Below, piece by piece: positions 23,149-32,264 of a stretch of 64,000 nucleotides of DNA. Position 1 is the first letter of the stretch. Every line of letters starts with the position of its first letter. Location of the stretch: NCBI RefSeq assembly GCF_003570985.1, contig NZ_QXIW01000016.1, forward strand, positions 5,895 to 69,894, given 5' to 3'. Below the pieces are notes generated by a model, which had not been told where the DNA came from, searched no databases, and saw only the letters and a program-made list of their open reading frames with translations. The stretch comes from Candidatus Cryosericum hinesii. Its GTDB lineage: Bacteria; Caldisericota; Caldisericia; Cryosericales; Cryosericaceae. Made by a program: the position numbers and the translations under genes.

Positions 23149-25730
23149 TGGAGGTCCCGCAGGTTCGAGCCGCAAGAAAGGTGAGTCACGAGGGGGATCG
23201 AAAGGTGTATCGCTGATTCCATGGACCTCTGCATCATCCCGCGGACACGTTCGAGTTCGTCGGGTGGCGTGTCGACGACGATTTCGTCGTGTACCTGAAG
23301 GACCATGCGTGCCTTGAGAGGCTGAAGGTCCTTGCTCAGTGATATCATGGCCATCTTGATGACGTCGGCGGAGCTCCCTTGGACGACGGCGTTGAACCCT
23401 TGCCGAATGGCTTCCTGTCGCTCCATGTTGTTGCGACTGTTGATGTGCGGAACTCTCCGCAGGTGTCCAAGAATCGTCTTTACATAGCCATCGCGCTGGG
23501 CTGCCTCGACGACACGGTCACGGTAGTTCCGGATGCCGGGGAACCGCTCCATGTAGCGTTCGATATATTGTCGAGCCTCTTCGCCACCGATGCCGAGCTG
23601 TCGTGAGAGACCATATGGAGAGATGCCGTAGATGATACCGAAGTTGATAGTCTTGGCACGCTTTCGCATCTCGGGAGTCACGGCTGATTCTGGAACGTCA
23701 AAGACCTGCGAAGCCGTGTGCAGGTGAATGTCTTCGCCCTGGGCAAATGCATTGCACAGGTTCGCGTCCGCAGAAAGATGCGCAAGCATCCTCAGGTCGA
23801 TCTGGGAGTAGTCTGCCGAGACAAGGACCCAGCCGTCGTGACTGGGTATGAATGCTTGTCTGATTTCGCGCCCGACCTCGGTTCTGGCTGGGATGTTCTG
23901 CAGGTTGGGGTCGATACAGCTGATACGTCCCGTCGACGTGCCGGTCTGGAGGAAGGTGGGATGAATCTTCCCGTCCGGCGCGACATATCGCACCAGCGAA
24001 TCTGTATAGGTTCCCTTGATCTTGGTCAACTGACGGAGTTCCAGGATAAGCGGAATCGCCGGGTGTTCCTTCTGGATTGCTTCCAGGGATTCGACGTCGG
24101 TACTCAAGCCTGTCTTGGTTTTCTTGGTCGGAGCAAGTCCCAGCACGTCGAAGAGGAGTGTGCCCAGCTGTTTTGGAGACTGAAGGCTGTAGTCGTGTGT
24201 GCCGACGAGCTCGTACGCCTGGCGCTCCAGTTCAGCAATACGAATGCCGAGCTTCGCTCCGAAGGTTCGCAGGTAAGCGGTATCCGTGCGTATGCCTGCC
24301 ATCTCCATGTCTGCGAGCACCGCTGCAAACGGAATCTCCATTTCGTTCAGGGTACTCATAAGATGCGATTCCTCGAGCGCCGCGTCGATGGGGTAGGAGA
24401 CATGATAGACAAGGTCGGCCAATCCCTCGGCAGTCGAGGTGTCTCCAGCCAGTCCCCATGCGTCACCGATGCGGTCAAGACCCCAGGCTTTCTGGTCAGG
24501 ATCCAGCAGGTACTGTGCAAGCATGATGTCACGAATAGGAGCAGGAGCGGCCAGGCCAAACGGTGCAAGGGTGTGACAGAGTCTCTTGTAGTCGTAGACA
24601 TACGTCATGGACGCACTGTCTGAATGGAGGGCCTCGGGAAGAGAACCGAACATGGCGTCGATGTGTGTTGAGGAAGCGTTGTCCTTCGTTCGACGAGCCA
24701 CCGTGAACCCCTGTCCTTCGATATCAGACACGACCGCCAGAGCGGTTCGGTCGTCATGGACGACATTCGTCGCCTGTGGAAGAACCGAAGTGGCCGTTGC
24801 TGGGCGAGCGCCGGAGTCGAAAAGATCGCCGCGATGGTCCGGTATCGGCGCCACTGCAAGCGATGGCATGCCGAGGACCTTCGATGCACGCCGGCTCAGC
24901 GTCGCAAAGGACAACATCTGGAACAGCTGGGCGCTCAGCTCAACATCGGGGGTGCTGCGGTCCAGATCAGCGATCCTGGTCGGTTCGTCCAGGTTCATCT
25001 GGATCGTGACCAGCGAGCGGTTGCGCATGACGAGATCCCGGTTCTCGGCCAGCAGGGTCCTGTAGCGTTCGGGGCCGCCATTCTCGAGCAATGCCTGTAC
25101 TGAACCGAACTCCTGAACCAGTTTCAGGGCGGTCTTCTCGCCGATGCCGCGTACCCCGGGGATGTTGTCGGACGAATCCCCCTTGAGTGCTTTCACGTCG
25201 ATCAGTTGGGGGGCTGTGAGGCCGAACTCCTCGAGAATTGCCGCAGGAGTATACTCTCTGATCTCCTTCACTCCCTTGACTGTAATGCGTACTGACGTGT
25301 TGCCATCTGTCAACTGGAGCAGATCGTTGTCCCCGGAATAGATGATGCAGGGGACCCCCGCCTGGCTGGCGACCTTGCTGTAGATACCGATGAAATCGTC
25401 TGCTTCGAACCCATCCTTTTCGCGCGTGACGATCCCCAGGGAACGGATGAGTTGTTTGAGGTTGACGAGCTGGCTGACGAGTTCGTCGGGCATGACCTCT
25501 CGATTGGCCTTGTACTCTTCGAACATCTCGTGGCGATAGGTCGCTGCCTTGCGGTCAAAGAAGACACCCATGTACTGTGGTTGAAGCTCCTCGATGATGG
25601 TCAGCAGCATCGTCGTGGTTCCCAGAATCGCTCCGGTGGGGACGCCGGTGGCGGTGCTGAGATGGGGCATGGCAAAAAAAGCCCGGTACAGAATCGAACT
25701 TCCATCGACAAGCACTACTCGGTTCGTCAT
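23145..25730 (-). CDS. polA: DNA polymerase I
   Basis: This 861-residue enzyme has the 5'-3' exonuclease domain (about 1-290: VVLVDGSSILYRAFFA, DGFEADDFIG, GDNDLLQ, GVRGIGEKTA), a central 3'-5' exonuclease-like domain and the polymerase domain. Polymerase motifs are SADYSQIDLRMLAH (A), RAKTINFGIIYGIS (B) and QVHDEIV (C). The central domain lacks the DTET and other acidic proofreading motifs, so proofreading is probably absent, as in Taq-type enzymes. The start at 25730 lies exactly six bases after a TACAAT box, so a leaderless transcript is predicted in addition to read-through from comEC. Confidence 0.96.
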   Translation of the reverse strand: MTNRVVLVDGSSILYRAFFAMPHLSTATGVPTGAILGTTTMLLTIIEELQPQYMGVFFDRKAATYRHEMFEEYKANREVMPDELVSQLVNLKQLIRSLGIVTREKDGFEADDFIGIYSKVASQAGVPCIIYSGDNDLLQLTDGNTSVRITVKGVKEIREYTPAAILEEFGLTAPQLIDVKALKGDSSDNIPGVRGIGEKTALKLVQEFGSVQALLENGGPERYRTLLAENRDLVMRNRSLVTIQMNLDEPTRIADLDRSTPDVELSAQLFQMLSFATLSRRASKVLGMPSLAVAPIPDHRGDLFDSGARPATATSVLPQATNVVHDDRTALAVVSDIEGQGFTVARRTKDNASSTHIDAMFGSLPEALHSDSASMTYVYDYKRLCHTLAPFGLAAPAPIRDIMLAQYLLDPDQKAWGLDRIGDAWGLAGDTSTAEGLADLVYHVSYPIDAALEESHLMSTLNEMEIPFAAVLADMEMAGIRTDTAYLRTFGAKLGIRIAELERQAYELVGTHDYSLQSPKQLGTLLFDVLGLAPTKKTKTGLSTDVESLEAIQKEHPAIPLILELRQLTKIKGTYTDSLVRYVAPDGKIHPTFLQTGTSTGRISCIDPNLQNIPARTEVGREIRQAFIPSHDGWVLVSADYSQIDLRMLAHLSADANLCNAFAQGEDIHLHTASQVFDVPESAVTPEMRKRAKTINFGIIYGISPYGLSRQLGIGGEEARQYIERYMERFPGIRNYRDRVVEAAQRDGYVKTILGHLRRVPHINSRNNMERQEAIRQGFNAVVQGSSADVIKMAMISLSKDLQPLKARMVLQVHDEIVVDTPPDELERVRGMMQRSMESAIHLSIPLVTHLSCGSNLRDLQ

Positions 25731-25736
25731 ATGCTC

Positions 25737-25765
25737 ATTGTATCAACGTCTCGGGTCGGGCGCAA
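25737..25765 (-). promoter_or_regulatory. Promoter of polA, predicting a leaderless mRNA
   Basis: On the minus strand TTGCGC (25760-25765) and TACAAT (25737-25742) are 17 bases apart. The polA ATG starts at the predicted +1. The promoter lies within the last codons of comEC. Confidence 0.6.
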
Positions 25766-27893
25766 CCCAGCAGCGTGAGGCACGGGTGAATATAGAGATG
25801 CAGCCGGTCTGATTGAGAGACAGGTTCGATGCCGAATCTGTCGTGAGAACCTGAACCGTCCCGGTAGAAGTATCATACGCAAATCCGGGAGAGTTGGGTG
25901 GAAGCAGCATCGTGGGGCTTGCCGCTCCGACAAGAGCGGCTGTGACGAGCGCCATTGATGGACCAGACTGACTGGCGTTTCCTGCCTGGATGGTCGCGCC
26001 ACCCACCTCGACGGAGACCATCTTACCGGTATCGAGCGATGCAATAGTTTGTTGAAAGCGAGTATCGAGTCCAGGAATAGGGGTGCGGCAATATTGGGAG
26101 GGAAGGTACACGTGGCTCGGGGTGAGGAGTCCGAACAATGTATCAAGTTGGTCTGGGACATCTGCAGGGGTCCCAGCGACTACGACGACGTCCAGCGTGT
26201 TCACGCCGAGTGCTGCGAGCGCTTGGGCCGCCCGGTTGGCAGCTTTGCCGTCTGTATCGAACAGACAGAGCCACGTGCCAATGTCTCGGCTGCGGACAAG
26301 GATAACGCTGCCCTGTTCGACGACTGGGAAGGTCACACGCGTATCGAACGGGACAGCACCGAACACCCAGACGAGTAAGACCAGGATGGCCGCCACAGCC
26401 ACGGGGACTCCCGCGTGGTGGCGCTGACTGAGTCTTGGCCGGTTGTCTGCAGACAGGATGACGACCCCGAACAGAATCCCGAGGGAAAGGAGCAGCAATG
26501 GTGAAGGTGCAGGGAAGTTGCGATGTGACCCGGGAAGACGAGCGAGCAATTCAAGACAGCCAAACAGGACACTTGAGGCGCCGTTGATGATTGGTGCCAG
26601 CAGTGCGCTGAGTGATGGGATCGTAAGGAGCAGCGCAGACCATGCCAGGAGGCCTATCAGCAGCAGGGAGACCGCGGGAATGGCCACAACGTTTGCCAGA
26701 AGAGCAACTGGGGCAAGGACATGAAATGCTGACACGGCAAGCGCTGCCGTGGGCAGAGACGCTCCAGTCGTCGAACAGAGGGATGAGAGGAGCCCTCGGG
26801 CAAAGCGGCCGCTGACTCGAACGAGATGGGACAGAGGCTCGCCGATGAAACAGAGACCGGCTACCGAAACCAACGAGAGCTGCAGTCCGATGTCGAAGAC
26901 GGAGGCAGGATCAATTACCGTGAGAATGAGTGCGGCCCAGGAGAGCGATGCGAGTCTGCCAGTGTGTCCGCCGAACATGCGGGTCACCGTGAAAACGCAC
27001 AGCATCACGAATGCTCGATCGGCACTCAGGGGGAAATCGATGAATGCCAGGTAGACGAAGGTGGCGACGAGTGGAGCTAGTGTCTTGCCGATACTTCTCT
27101 CAGAGAACATCAGACCAAGGAGCATCGACATCACGGCGAAAACCAGTGAGAGGTGAAGACCAGAAATGGCGAGCAGATGGCTGGTACCAGTGATCGAGAA
27201 GAGATGGCGGTCGACTGTTCCAAAGAGTCTGCGATGAAGAAGGAGCTCTTCGAGAAATCCGAATGCCTTATAGCTCAACAGCTGCCGCGCACGGAGTTCG
27301 ATGAGGTCTCGTGCGTGTCCCGTCAATCGACCCCACCGTGCTGCAAGAGAGTGGCTGGGAAGGGCCTGGATGTCTTGTCCGAGAAACAGCGCCGGGGGTG
27401 GCGGACCGGGCCGTTCCTCTCCCGGATTGAGAGCGGGGTTGGTTGTGCCAATCTTCCCCGAGACACGTATCTGTTGACCAAATGTCGGACCAGCGCGGCG
27501 ATCGGGCATCAATACCTGGACGGTCACCGGGCGGCTGAGGGGGATGCCGTTTGCCGTCATTGTTGACAGTTCAAACCCCATGCCTCCGGTACTTCGTGCA
27601 ACAGAAGGCGTAAGAGCTGTGCCAGTGACAACTGACGTATCGAGACTGAGCTGCCCCGAGGCAGAAGATTGAATAACTCTCTTTGCCATGGCAAACGACG
27701 GCCAGAAGAGAGAGAGTGCGAGCACGACGCGGATAAGATTGAGCCGTGGATGTCGAGTTTGTACGACATAGACTACGCCCAGACTAGCCAGAACAGCAAA
27801 GGCGAGTATTGCCGTGACTCCTTTGGTTCCAGCCGACAGAGCCCCAGCTACGACCGTCAGGGCTACGAGCGTGACGAGTCGCAGTCTTATCAC
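25743..27893 (-). CDS. comEC: ComEC/Rec2-type DNA uptake channel
   Basis: This 716-residue polytopic membrane protein is the predicted channel that moves single-stranded DNA across the membrane in natural transformation. N-terminal helices are followed by an OB-like outer domain and the Competence domain, with the diagnostic TGTSHLLAISGLHLS (around residues 231-245) and further helices. The C-terminal region, from about residue 520, aligns with the metallo-beta-lactamase-like domain. It lacks the HxHxDH metal motif: the corresponding segment reads VVVVAGTPADVPDQLD. That domain is thus probably non-catalytic. comEA ends five bases upstream on the same strand. Confidence 0.9.
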   Translation of the reverse strand: MIRLRLVTLVALTVVAGALSAGTKGVTAILAFAVLASLGVVYVVQTRHPRLNLIRVVLALSLFWPSFAMAKRVIQSSASGQLSLDTSVVTGTALTPSVARSTGGMGFELSTMTANGIPLSRPVTVQVLMPDRRAGPTFGQQIRVSGKIGTTNPALNPGEERPGPPPPALFLGQDIQALPSHSLAARWGRLTGHARDLIELRARQLLSYKAFGFLEELLLHRRLFGTVDRHLFSITGTSHLLAISGLHLSLVFAVMSMLLGLMFSERSIGKTLAPLVATFVYLAFIDFPLSADRAFVMLCVFTVTRMFGGHTGRLASLSWAALILTVIDPASVFDIGLQLSLVSVAGLCFIGEPLSHLVRVSGRFARGLLSSLCSTTGASLPTAALAVSAFHVLAPVALLANVVAIPAVSLLLIGLLAWSALLLTIPSLSALLAPIINGASSVLFGCLELLARLPGSHRNFPAPSPLLLLSLGILFGVVILSADNRPRLSQRHHAGVPVAVAAILVLLVWVFGAVPFDTRVTFPVVEQGSVILVRSRDIGTWLCLFDTDGKAANRAAQALAALGVNTLDVVVVAGTPADVPDQLDTLFGLLTPSHVYLPSQYCRTPIPGLDTRFQQTIASLDTGKMVSVEVGGATIQAGNASQSGPSMALVTAALVGAASPTMLLPPNSPGFAYDTSTGTVQVLTTDSASNLSLNQTGCISIFTRASRCWVAPDPRR

Positions 27894-27898
27894 GACGG

Positions 27899-28498
27899 CT
27901 AAAGGGTGATGAGGGATTTCAGGTCTTCGTAGGTTTTGGTGCCGATGCCCTTGACGTTCTGAAGGTCTTCAAGTCGTTTGAACAAGCCGTGTTGCGCCCG
28001 GTAATCCAGAATGGCCTGCGCTTTCGCCGGCCCAATGCCAGGAAGCGTATCGAGATCGGCCAGTGTTCCGTGGTTGATACTGATTCGTGCATGGACGCTT
28101 GAAGAGGGCGATGTGGAAGACACTACGGTGCTGGCACCATCTGCTGACTTTACCGGGACCGTGACTTGTTCACCATCGTCCAGTTGAGCTGCCAGGTTGA
28201 CCGCAATGAGATCTGCGTCGCTCGTAGCCCCTCCCGCAGCCGCCACTGCATCCCGGACAATGGAGCCTTCCGGCAGCGCGTATACGGCTGCATGGAGGAC
28301 AGCACCAGTCACATACACATTGATGGAAACCGGAGCCGCAGGTACGATATCCGTCGTCGACGGATTATCGACAATCTGTGGGAGTGGTTTGGGTGCAGAT
28401 TTGTAGAGACGCGAGCCGACAAACAACCCGGCGCCCATTCCCAAGGCGAGAACAGCCATGATCAGGACAATTATCTGATGCTTCGAGAGTTTCTCCAT
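27899..28498 (-). CDS. comEA: ComEA-type DNA receptor (SLBB plus helix-hairpin-helix)
   Basis: This 199-residue protein has an N-terminal membrane anchor (IIVLIMAVLALGMGAGLFVG). A linker and an SLBB domain follow (INVYVTGAVLHAAVYALPEGSIV..AAGGAT), then a C-terminal double helix-hairpin-helix (LDTLPGIGPAKAQAILDYR, LQNVKGIGTKTYEDLK). It binds double-stranded DNA outside the membrane and passes it to ComEC, encoded directly downstream. The arrangement and length are normal. Together they suggest competence for DNA uptake, though pilus genes are not in this window. Confidence 0.93.
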   Translation of the reverse strand: MEKLSKHQIIVLIMAVLALGMGAGLFVGSRLYKSAPKPLPQIVDNPSTTDIVPAAPVSINVYVTGAVLHAAVYALPEGSIVRDAVAAAGGATSDADLIAVNLAAQLDDGEQVTVPVKSADGASTVVSSTSPSSSVHARISINHGTLADLDTLPGIGPAKAQAILDYRAQHGLFKRLEDLQNVKGIGTKTYEDLKSLITL

Positions 28499-28570
28499 TA
28501 GAATGGAGACCCGCTACTTGTCGAGCGCACGGCCTCCCACCTCCTTCGTCGGCGTCGAAGATTTCAGCTC

Positions 28571-29128
28571 CTAGTGGGAGCCTCCCATGACTGCGAGAAG
28601 ATCGTATAGCTCCAGGAAGTCGGTGACCATGCCCTCGGTCTGCTGAGGAACTGGAGTCTCAATGATACTGACCGGCGTTCCTGTCGGGATCATTGGGAAG
28701 GCTTTCGTCACGTCGGCATTCTGGTGGCGTACGCACCCATGCGATACGTCCTTGCCGATGCTAAATGGCTCGTCCGTTCCGTGCAACCCGTACGATGGGA
28801 GCGAAATGCCGATCCAGCGAACCCCCAGACCATTTGCCTTATCTTGAAGGTAAGGGGCGTATACCTTGCCTTCCCAGTGCCAGCTCGGGTTGGCTTGCTT
28901 CTCAGTCACCTTGTATGTGCCGACAGGAGTGGCACTGTCGCCAGTGGTTCCGGTCGCGTCCGGAAATACGAGAGTGCCAGATGCGGTTCTCAGGACCGTG
29001 ATGTGGAATGATTTGTCGACGAGAACCTCAGTGGCCGTGGCGCCTCGGGCTGACGGTATGGCCACAACGACAAGAGCCACGGCAAGGGCTGCAATGCAAA
29101 AGAAACGTGAGCGACGGTAATCTTTCAT
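28571..29128 (-). CDS. L,D-transpeptidase (YkuD family)
   Basis: This 185-residue exported protein has an N-terminal signal sequence or anchor (residues 9-28, ending SARGA). Its YkuD domain has the catalytic motif H116-G and S129-H-G-C132 (HGTDEPFSIGKDVSHGCVRHQNAD). Such enzymes form 3-3 crosslinks in peptidoglycan or attach proteins to it, which implies a peptidoglycan wall. I chose the ATG at 29128, because TATAAT ends ten bases before it and the predicted transcript starts only about four bases upstream. An in-frame start at 29152 would precede the promoter. Confidence 0.9.
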   Translation of the reverse strand: MKDYRRSRFFCIAALAVALVVVAIPSARGATATEVLVDKSFHITVLRTASGTLVFPDATGTTGDSATPVGTYKVTEKQANPSWHWEGKVYAPYLQDKANGLGVRWIGISLPSYGLHGTDEPFSIGKDVSHGCVRHQNADVTKAFPMIPTGTPVSIIETPVPQQTEGMVTDFLELYDLLAVMGGSH

Positions 29129-29138
29129 AGTAACTCCC

Positions 29139-29166
29139 ATTATAGACAGCACTGGCCTGATGGCAA
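29139..29166 (-). promoter_or_regulatory. Promoter of the L,D-transpeptidase
   Basis: On the minus strand TTGCCA (29161-29166) and TATAAT (29139-29144) are 16 bases apart. The predicted +1 near 29132 gives a leader of about four bases, so the GGGAG seen upstream of the ATG would not be transcribed. Confidence 0.6.
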
Positions 29167-29194
29167 CGAGGCCGGAGCAGACGGATAATCACAA

Positions 29195-29212
29195 GGGCCC
29201 CTCTCGGGGCCC
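29195..29212 (-). terminator. Hairpin terminator downstream of tRNA-Leu(CAG)
   Basis: A 7-bp GGGCCCC/GGGGCCC stem with a four-base loop is followed on the minus strand by TTGTGATT. It is nearly identical to the hairpin at 1625-1644. Confidence 0.65.
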
Positions 29213-29267
29213 ATAATGTCAAGACAGTGCTCCAACATCATAAGAATCAGTGTATCTTCTCGCCAAG

Positions 29268-29353
29268 TGGTGCGGGGAGAGGGAGTTGAACCCTCACGAC
29301 CTTGCGATCACTAGGACCTGAACCTAGCGCGTCTGCCATTTCGCCACCCCCGC
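29268..29353 (-). tRNA. tRNA-Leu (anticodon CAG)
   Basis: An 86-base class II tRNA with acceptor GCGGGGG/TCCCCGC, anticodon loop TTCAGGT (CAG, reads CUG), a long variable arm and encoded CCA. It lies 15 bases downstream of the RNase J stop on the same strand and may be co-transcribed with it. Confidence 0.95.
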
Positions 29354-29368
29354 CTGAAGGGTTTGAGA

Positions 29369-31057
29369 CTAGCGCTCCAGAATGACCGGGATGACGATAG
29401 GCCGCCGGCGCGTCTTGTCGTATATATATTTAGCCAGGAATTTGCGTAAGTCAAGCTGCAAATCAGGCGTGGTGCCTGCATCCTTGCTGCGATGGGTTAC
29501 GAGGTAGGTCTTCATCTCGCGAGTCAGGTCGGTCAGGATCTGGTCGTCGTCGGTCACAACACCCTTCGTCACGAGTTCCGGACCGGCAAGGATCTTTCCT
29601 GTCATGCGGTCGATGCTCACGACTGAGACGAGAATGCCGTCCTTGGACAGGCGCGCGCGGTCGGTGAGGATAGGACTATCGGGCAACCCCAAGGCGAGAC
29701 CGTCGATCAGCAGCCCTTCGGCGGGTATGCGCTTGAGGGCGGTCAGGTGTTCGCTGTCAACAGTGAAACACTGGCCGTTTTCGAGGATGAACACATGTGA
29801 GCCGGGAATGCCGACGCTCTCGGCGAGGCGCTTGTTCCAGAGAAGATGCCGATACTCCCCGTGAACAGGCACGAAGAACTTGGGACGCGTCAGTGAGAGC
29901 ATCAGCTTGAGGTCACCTTGGGCGCCATGGCCGGACACGTGAACCTTGTCCTCGCGGCGGTAGAACACATTGGCGCCTCGGCGGAACAGGTTGTCGACCG
30001 TCCGAGCCACCATCTCCTCATTACCGGGGATAGGATCGGCAGACAAGACCACGGTGTCGCCTTTTGTGATCTTCACAAAGTCGTGTTCGCCACGAGCAAG
30101 ACGTGACAGACCGCTCATGGGCTCGCCCTGAGTTCCGGTCGTGACAATAAGCAGCTTGTCCTTGGGGACGTTTCCCATCTCATCTTGCTGGATGAACACG
30201 TTTTCCGGCATCTCCATGATCTTGACCTTGCGGGCTACCTTGACGGAGCTGATGATGCTCCGACCGTCCACGAAGATCTTGCGACCCTGAGGAGCTACAG
30301 CATCCATGATTTGTTGAATCCGGTGGATGTTGCTGGAGAACGTACTGAAGATGATACGGCCTTTGGATTCGTGGACAATGGTGTCGAATGTCGACCGCAG
30401 GTCGCGTTCTGAACCCGCGAAGCCCGACTCCTCGGCGTTCGTCGAGTCAGACAGAAGCAGGAGTATCCCCTCGCGCCCAAGAGCGCTGAACTTCTGAAGG
30501 TCGATGGGCTTGTCGTCGACTGGAGTCTGATCGATCTTGTAGTCGCCCGTGTGAAGGATGATTCCCTCAGTCGTGCGGATAGCAACGGCCATGCTCTCGG
30601 GCACCGAATGGGTGACGCGAACGAACTCGACATCCATGTTGCCTATCCTGATGCGGTCGCCTGCCTGCACTGCCCTGGTTTCGTAGGGCTTCATCCGGCC
30701 AGGGATGACGTCATCGATGATTCCGAGGGCGAACTTGCTGGCATAGATGGGTGCGCGGACATGCTCCAGCGTGTAGCCGAGTGCTCCGATGTGATCCATA
30801 TGCGAATGAGTGATAAGGATTCCGCGGATCTTGTCCTTGATCTGGTCGAGGTAGTCCATGTTGGGAATGACGTAGTCGATCCCCTGCATGTCGTATTCGG
30901 GGAACTTGAACCCCGCGTCAACAATTACTGCGTCGTCATTGACCTCATAGACGGTCATATTCTTGCCAATCTCCCCGAGACCTCCAAGGGGAGTAATGCG
31001 GATGATGTCGTGATGTCGTGATGTGTGTTCGGTGTGTTGCGATTGTGTCTTAGTCAT
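29369..31057 (-). CDS. rnj: Ribonuclease J
   Basis: This 562-residue metallo-beta-lactamase/beta-CASP nuclease processes and degrades RNA from the 5' end and internally. It has GGLGEIGKNM, the metal motif HSHMDH (84-89), HTGDYKID, SDSTNAE, the beta-CASP segment, and the late SGHGAQGDL and PVHGEYRHL motifs. The C-terminal dimerisation region is present. RNase J with no RNase E in view fits Firmicutes-, Actinobacteria- or deep-branching-type RNA decay. On the minus strand TACACT ends six bases before the ATG, so a leaderless mRNA is predicted. RNase J degrades 5'-monophosphate ends, so leader structure may matter for its own regulation. Confidence 0.95.
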   Translation of the reverse strand: MTKTQSQHTEHTSRHHDIIRITPLGGLGEIGKNMTVYEVNDDAVIVDAGFKFPEYDMQGIDYVIPNMDYLDQIKDKIRGILITHSHMDHIGALGYTLEHVRAPIYASKFALGIIDDVIPGRMKPYETRAVQAGDRIRIGNMDVEFVRVTHSVPESMAVAIRTTEGIILHTGDYKIDQTPVDDKPIDLQKFSALGREGILLLLSDSTNAEESGFAGSERDLRSTFDTIVHESKGRIIFSTFSSNIHRIQQIMDAVAPQGRKIFVDGRSIISSVKVARKVKIMEMPENVFIQQDEMGNVPKDKLLIVTTGTQGEPMSGLSRLARGEHDFVKITKGDTVVLSADPIPGNEEMVARTVDNLFRRGANVFYRREDKVHVSGHGAQGDLKLMLSLTRPKFFVPVHGEYRHLLWNKRLAESVGIPGSHVFILENGQCFTVDSEHLTALKRIPAEGLLIDGLALGLPDSPILTDRARLSKDGILVSVVSIDRMTGKILAGPELVTKGVVTDDDQILTDLTREMKTYLVTHRSKDAGTTPDLQLDLRKFLAKYIYDKTRRRPIVIPVILER

Positions 31058-31063
31058 AGCTAT

Positions 31064-31069
31064 AGTGTA
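31064..31069 (-). promoter_or_regulatory. -10 box of RNase J, predicting a leaderless mRNA
   Basis: TACACT on the minus strand is exactly six bases upstream of the ATG at 31057. A TTTTCA 16 bases further upstream is a weak -35. No Shine-Dalgarno is present. Confidence 0.45.
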
Positions 31070-31114
31070 CCCACTTTGTTAGCGTTGAAAAGCAATGCAT
31101 TGTGGAGAGTCGTG

Positions 31115-31948
31115 TCAACCGTCAGACTCCTCGCTATTCTGCGTCGTCTCAGGGAGTGTCTCAGATTCTTCAGGGAACGTGGAACGGACCGGGCGGCGCC
31201 TGAGAATCACTGAGGCGATGATCCCCAATATGATGATCGTGATGTCCGTCCACTGGTTAGGGGTCAAGCCGAGCATGTGGACGGGAATGTAGCGGAAGAA
31301 TTCTACGACGAAACTCGTGGCGCCATAGAGGTACAGATACCAGATGAAGACTTGGCCATCATAGTGTTTGTGTTTTCGGACGACCCAGAACAGAATGGCA
31401 AACACGAGAAAGCCGGAAGCGGAGTTGAACAGCTGAGCCGGCCAGACCTTCTGATTGAGAATATCGGACTCGGACACGGGGTTGGTGAAGATGACGCCTA
31501 GCCACGATGTCGTGGCTGTTCCGTTGCAGCAGCCATTGAGCCAGCAACCGATCTTGCCAATACCGAAGGACAGGGCAAGCAGGGGCGCCACGATGTCAGC
31601 CATCTGCCAGAATCTCATCCGGCGACGCCGAATCAGCCAGTTGGCAGAGACGACACCGCCAAGGATGCCTCCAAAATAGGAGAGGCCTCCTTCCCAGATC
31701 GCAAGAATGTGGAGGGGGTGAGCGAAATACCATAGGATAGTCGGAGACGTCATGATCCAGCCGATACGAGCCCCCAAAATGCCGCCGATAACTGCGACGA
31801 TGGCCATGTCCAAGACGTCATCGGTGTTGAGGCCCTGGTGTCGTGACTCGATGTATATGACGGTGATACTTATGGCGATCGAGACAGCGATCATGATACC
31901 ATACCAGCGGATAGTGAGGCCTCCAATGACAAAAGCTATGGGATGCAT
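31115..31948 (-). CDS. lgt: Prolipoprotein diacylglyceryl transferase
   Basis: This 277-residue membrane enzyme transfers diacylglycerol from phosphatidylglycerol to the lipobox cysteine of lipoproteins. It shows the start motif GGLTIRWYGIM, the first signature GGLSYFGGILGGV, and the second signature GIGKIGCWLNGCCNGTATT. The last helices follow (SFVVEFFRYIP, with the conserved glutamate and arginine). The arginine usual in G-R-I-G is lysine here, a conservative change at an important site. I chose the ATG at 31948, after AAAGGAG; the frame is open further upstream but the family start fits here. Its acceptor could include the DUF4349 lipoprotein at 12.1 kb. Confidence 0.92.
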   Translation of the reverse strand: MHPIAFVIGGLTIRWYGIMIAVSIAISITVIYIESRHQGLNTDDVLDMAIVAVIGGILGARIGWIMTSPTILWYFAHPLHILAIWEGGLSYFGGILGGVVSANWLIRRRRMRFWQMADIVAPLLALSFGIGKIGCWLNGCCNGTATTSWLGVIFTNPVSESDILNQKVWPAQLFNSASGFLVFAILFWVVRKHKHYDGQVFIWYLYLYGATSFVVEFFRYIPVHMLGLTPNQWTDITIIILGIIASVILRRRPVRSTFPEESETLPETTQNSEESDG

Positions 31949-32264
31949 CGATTTCTCCTTTGTTGGTTTGTGAGCGTTCCGCATCAGGATTATAGTGCTA
32001 AATGCTGGATGTGCCAGTCCATTTTGTCTCGATTCCTGATGCTGCAATACGCTATTGGATGAGAAGGGAACAAAGGAGGAGATACTTACGCGCTCGCATT
32101 GGAGTTCGGGGTTTGGCAATTGTGAACGATAGCACAACCATCTTTGCGACATTGAAGCTCAGAGACGTCAACGTGTTCAATCGACGAATCTGTTACGGAC
32201 GTATATGGTGCAGATTCAAACCTTCGCGTTGCGTTGACCGCTCTGCGGTGCTATAACCTCAATC
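31949..32264. other. Divergent intergenic region between lgt and rarA
   Basis: This 316-base region holds the ribosome site of lgt (AAAGGAG) and a probable minus-strand -10 box TATAAT near 31992. At its right end it holds the rarA promoter. An 84-codon open frame at 32002-32256 has no recognisable product and no ribosome site and overlaps the promoters, so I do not call it a gene. Confidence 0.5.
32229..32257 (+). promoter_or_regulatory. Promoter of rarA, predicting a leaderless mRNA
   Basis: TTGCGT (32229-32234) and TATAAC (32252-32257) are 17 bases apart. The rarA ATG at 32265 is at the predicted +1 or +2. Confidence 0.6.

Noticed and set aside
32002-32256. 84-codon open frame between lgt and rarA
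   Set aside because: It has no recognisable product or ribosome site and overlaps the promoters of both flanking genes.
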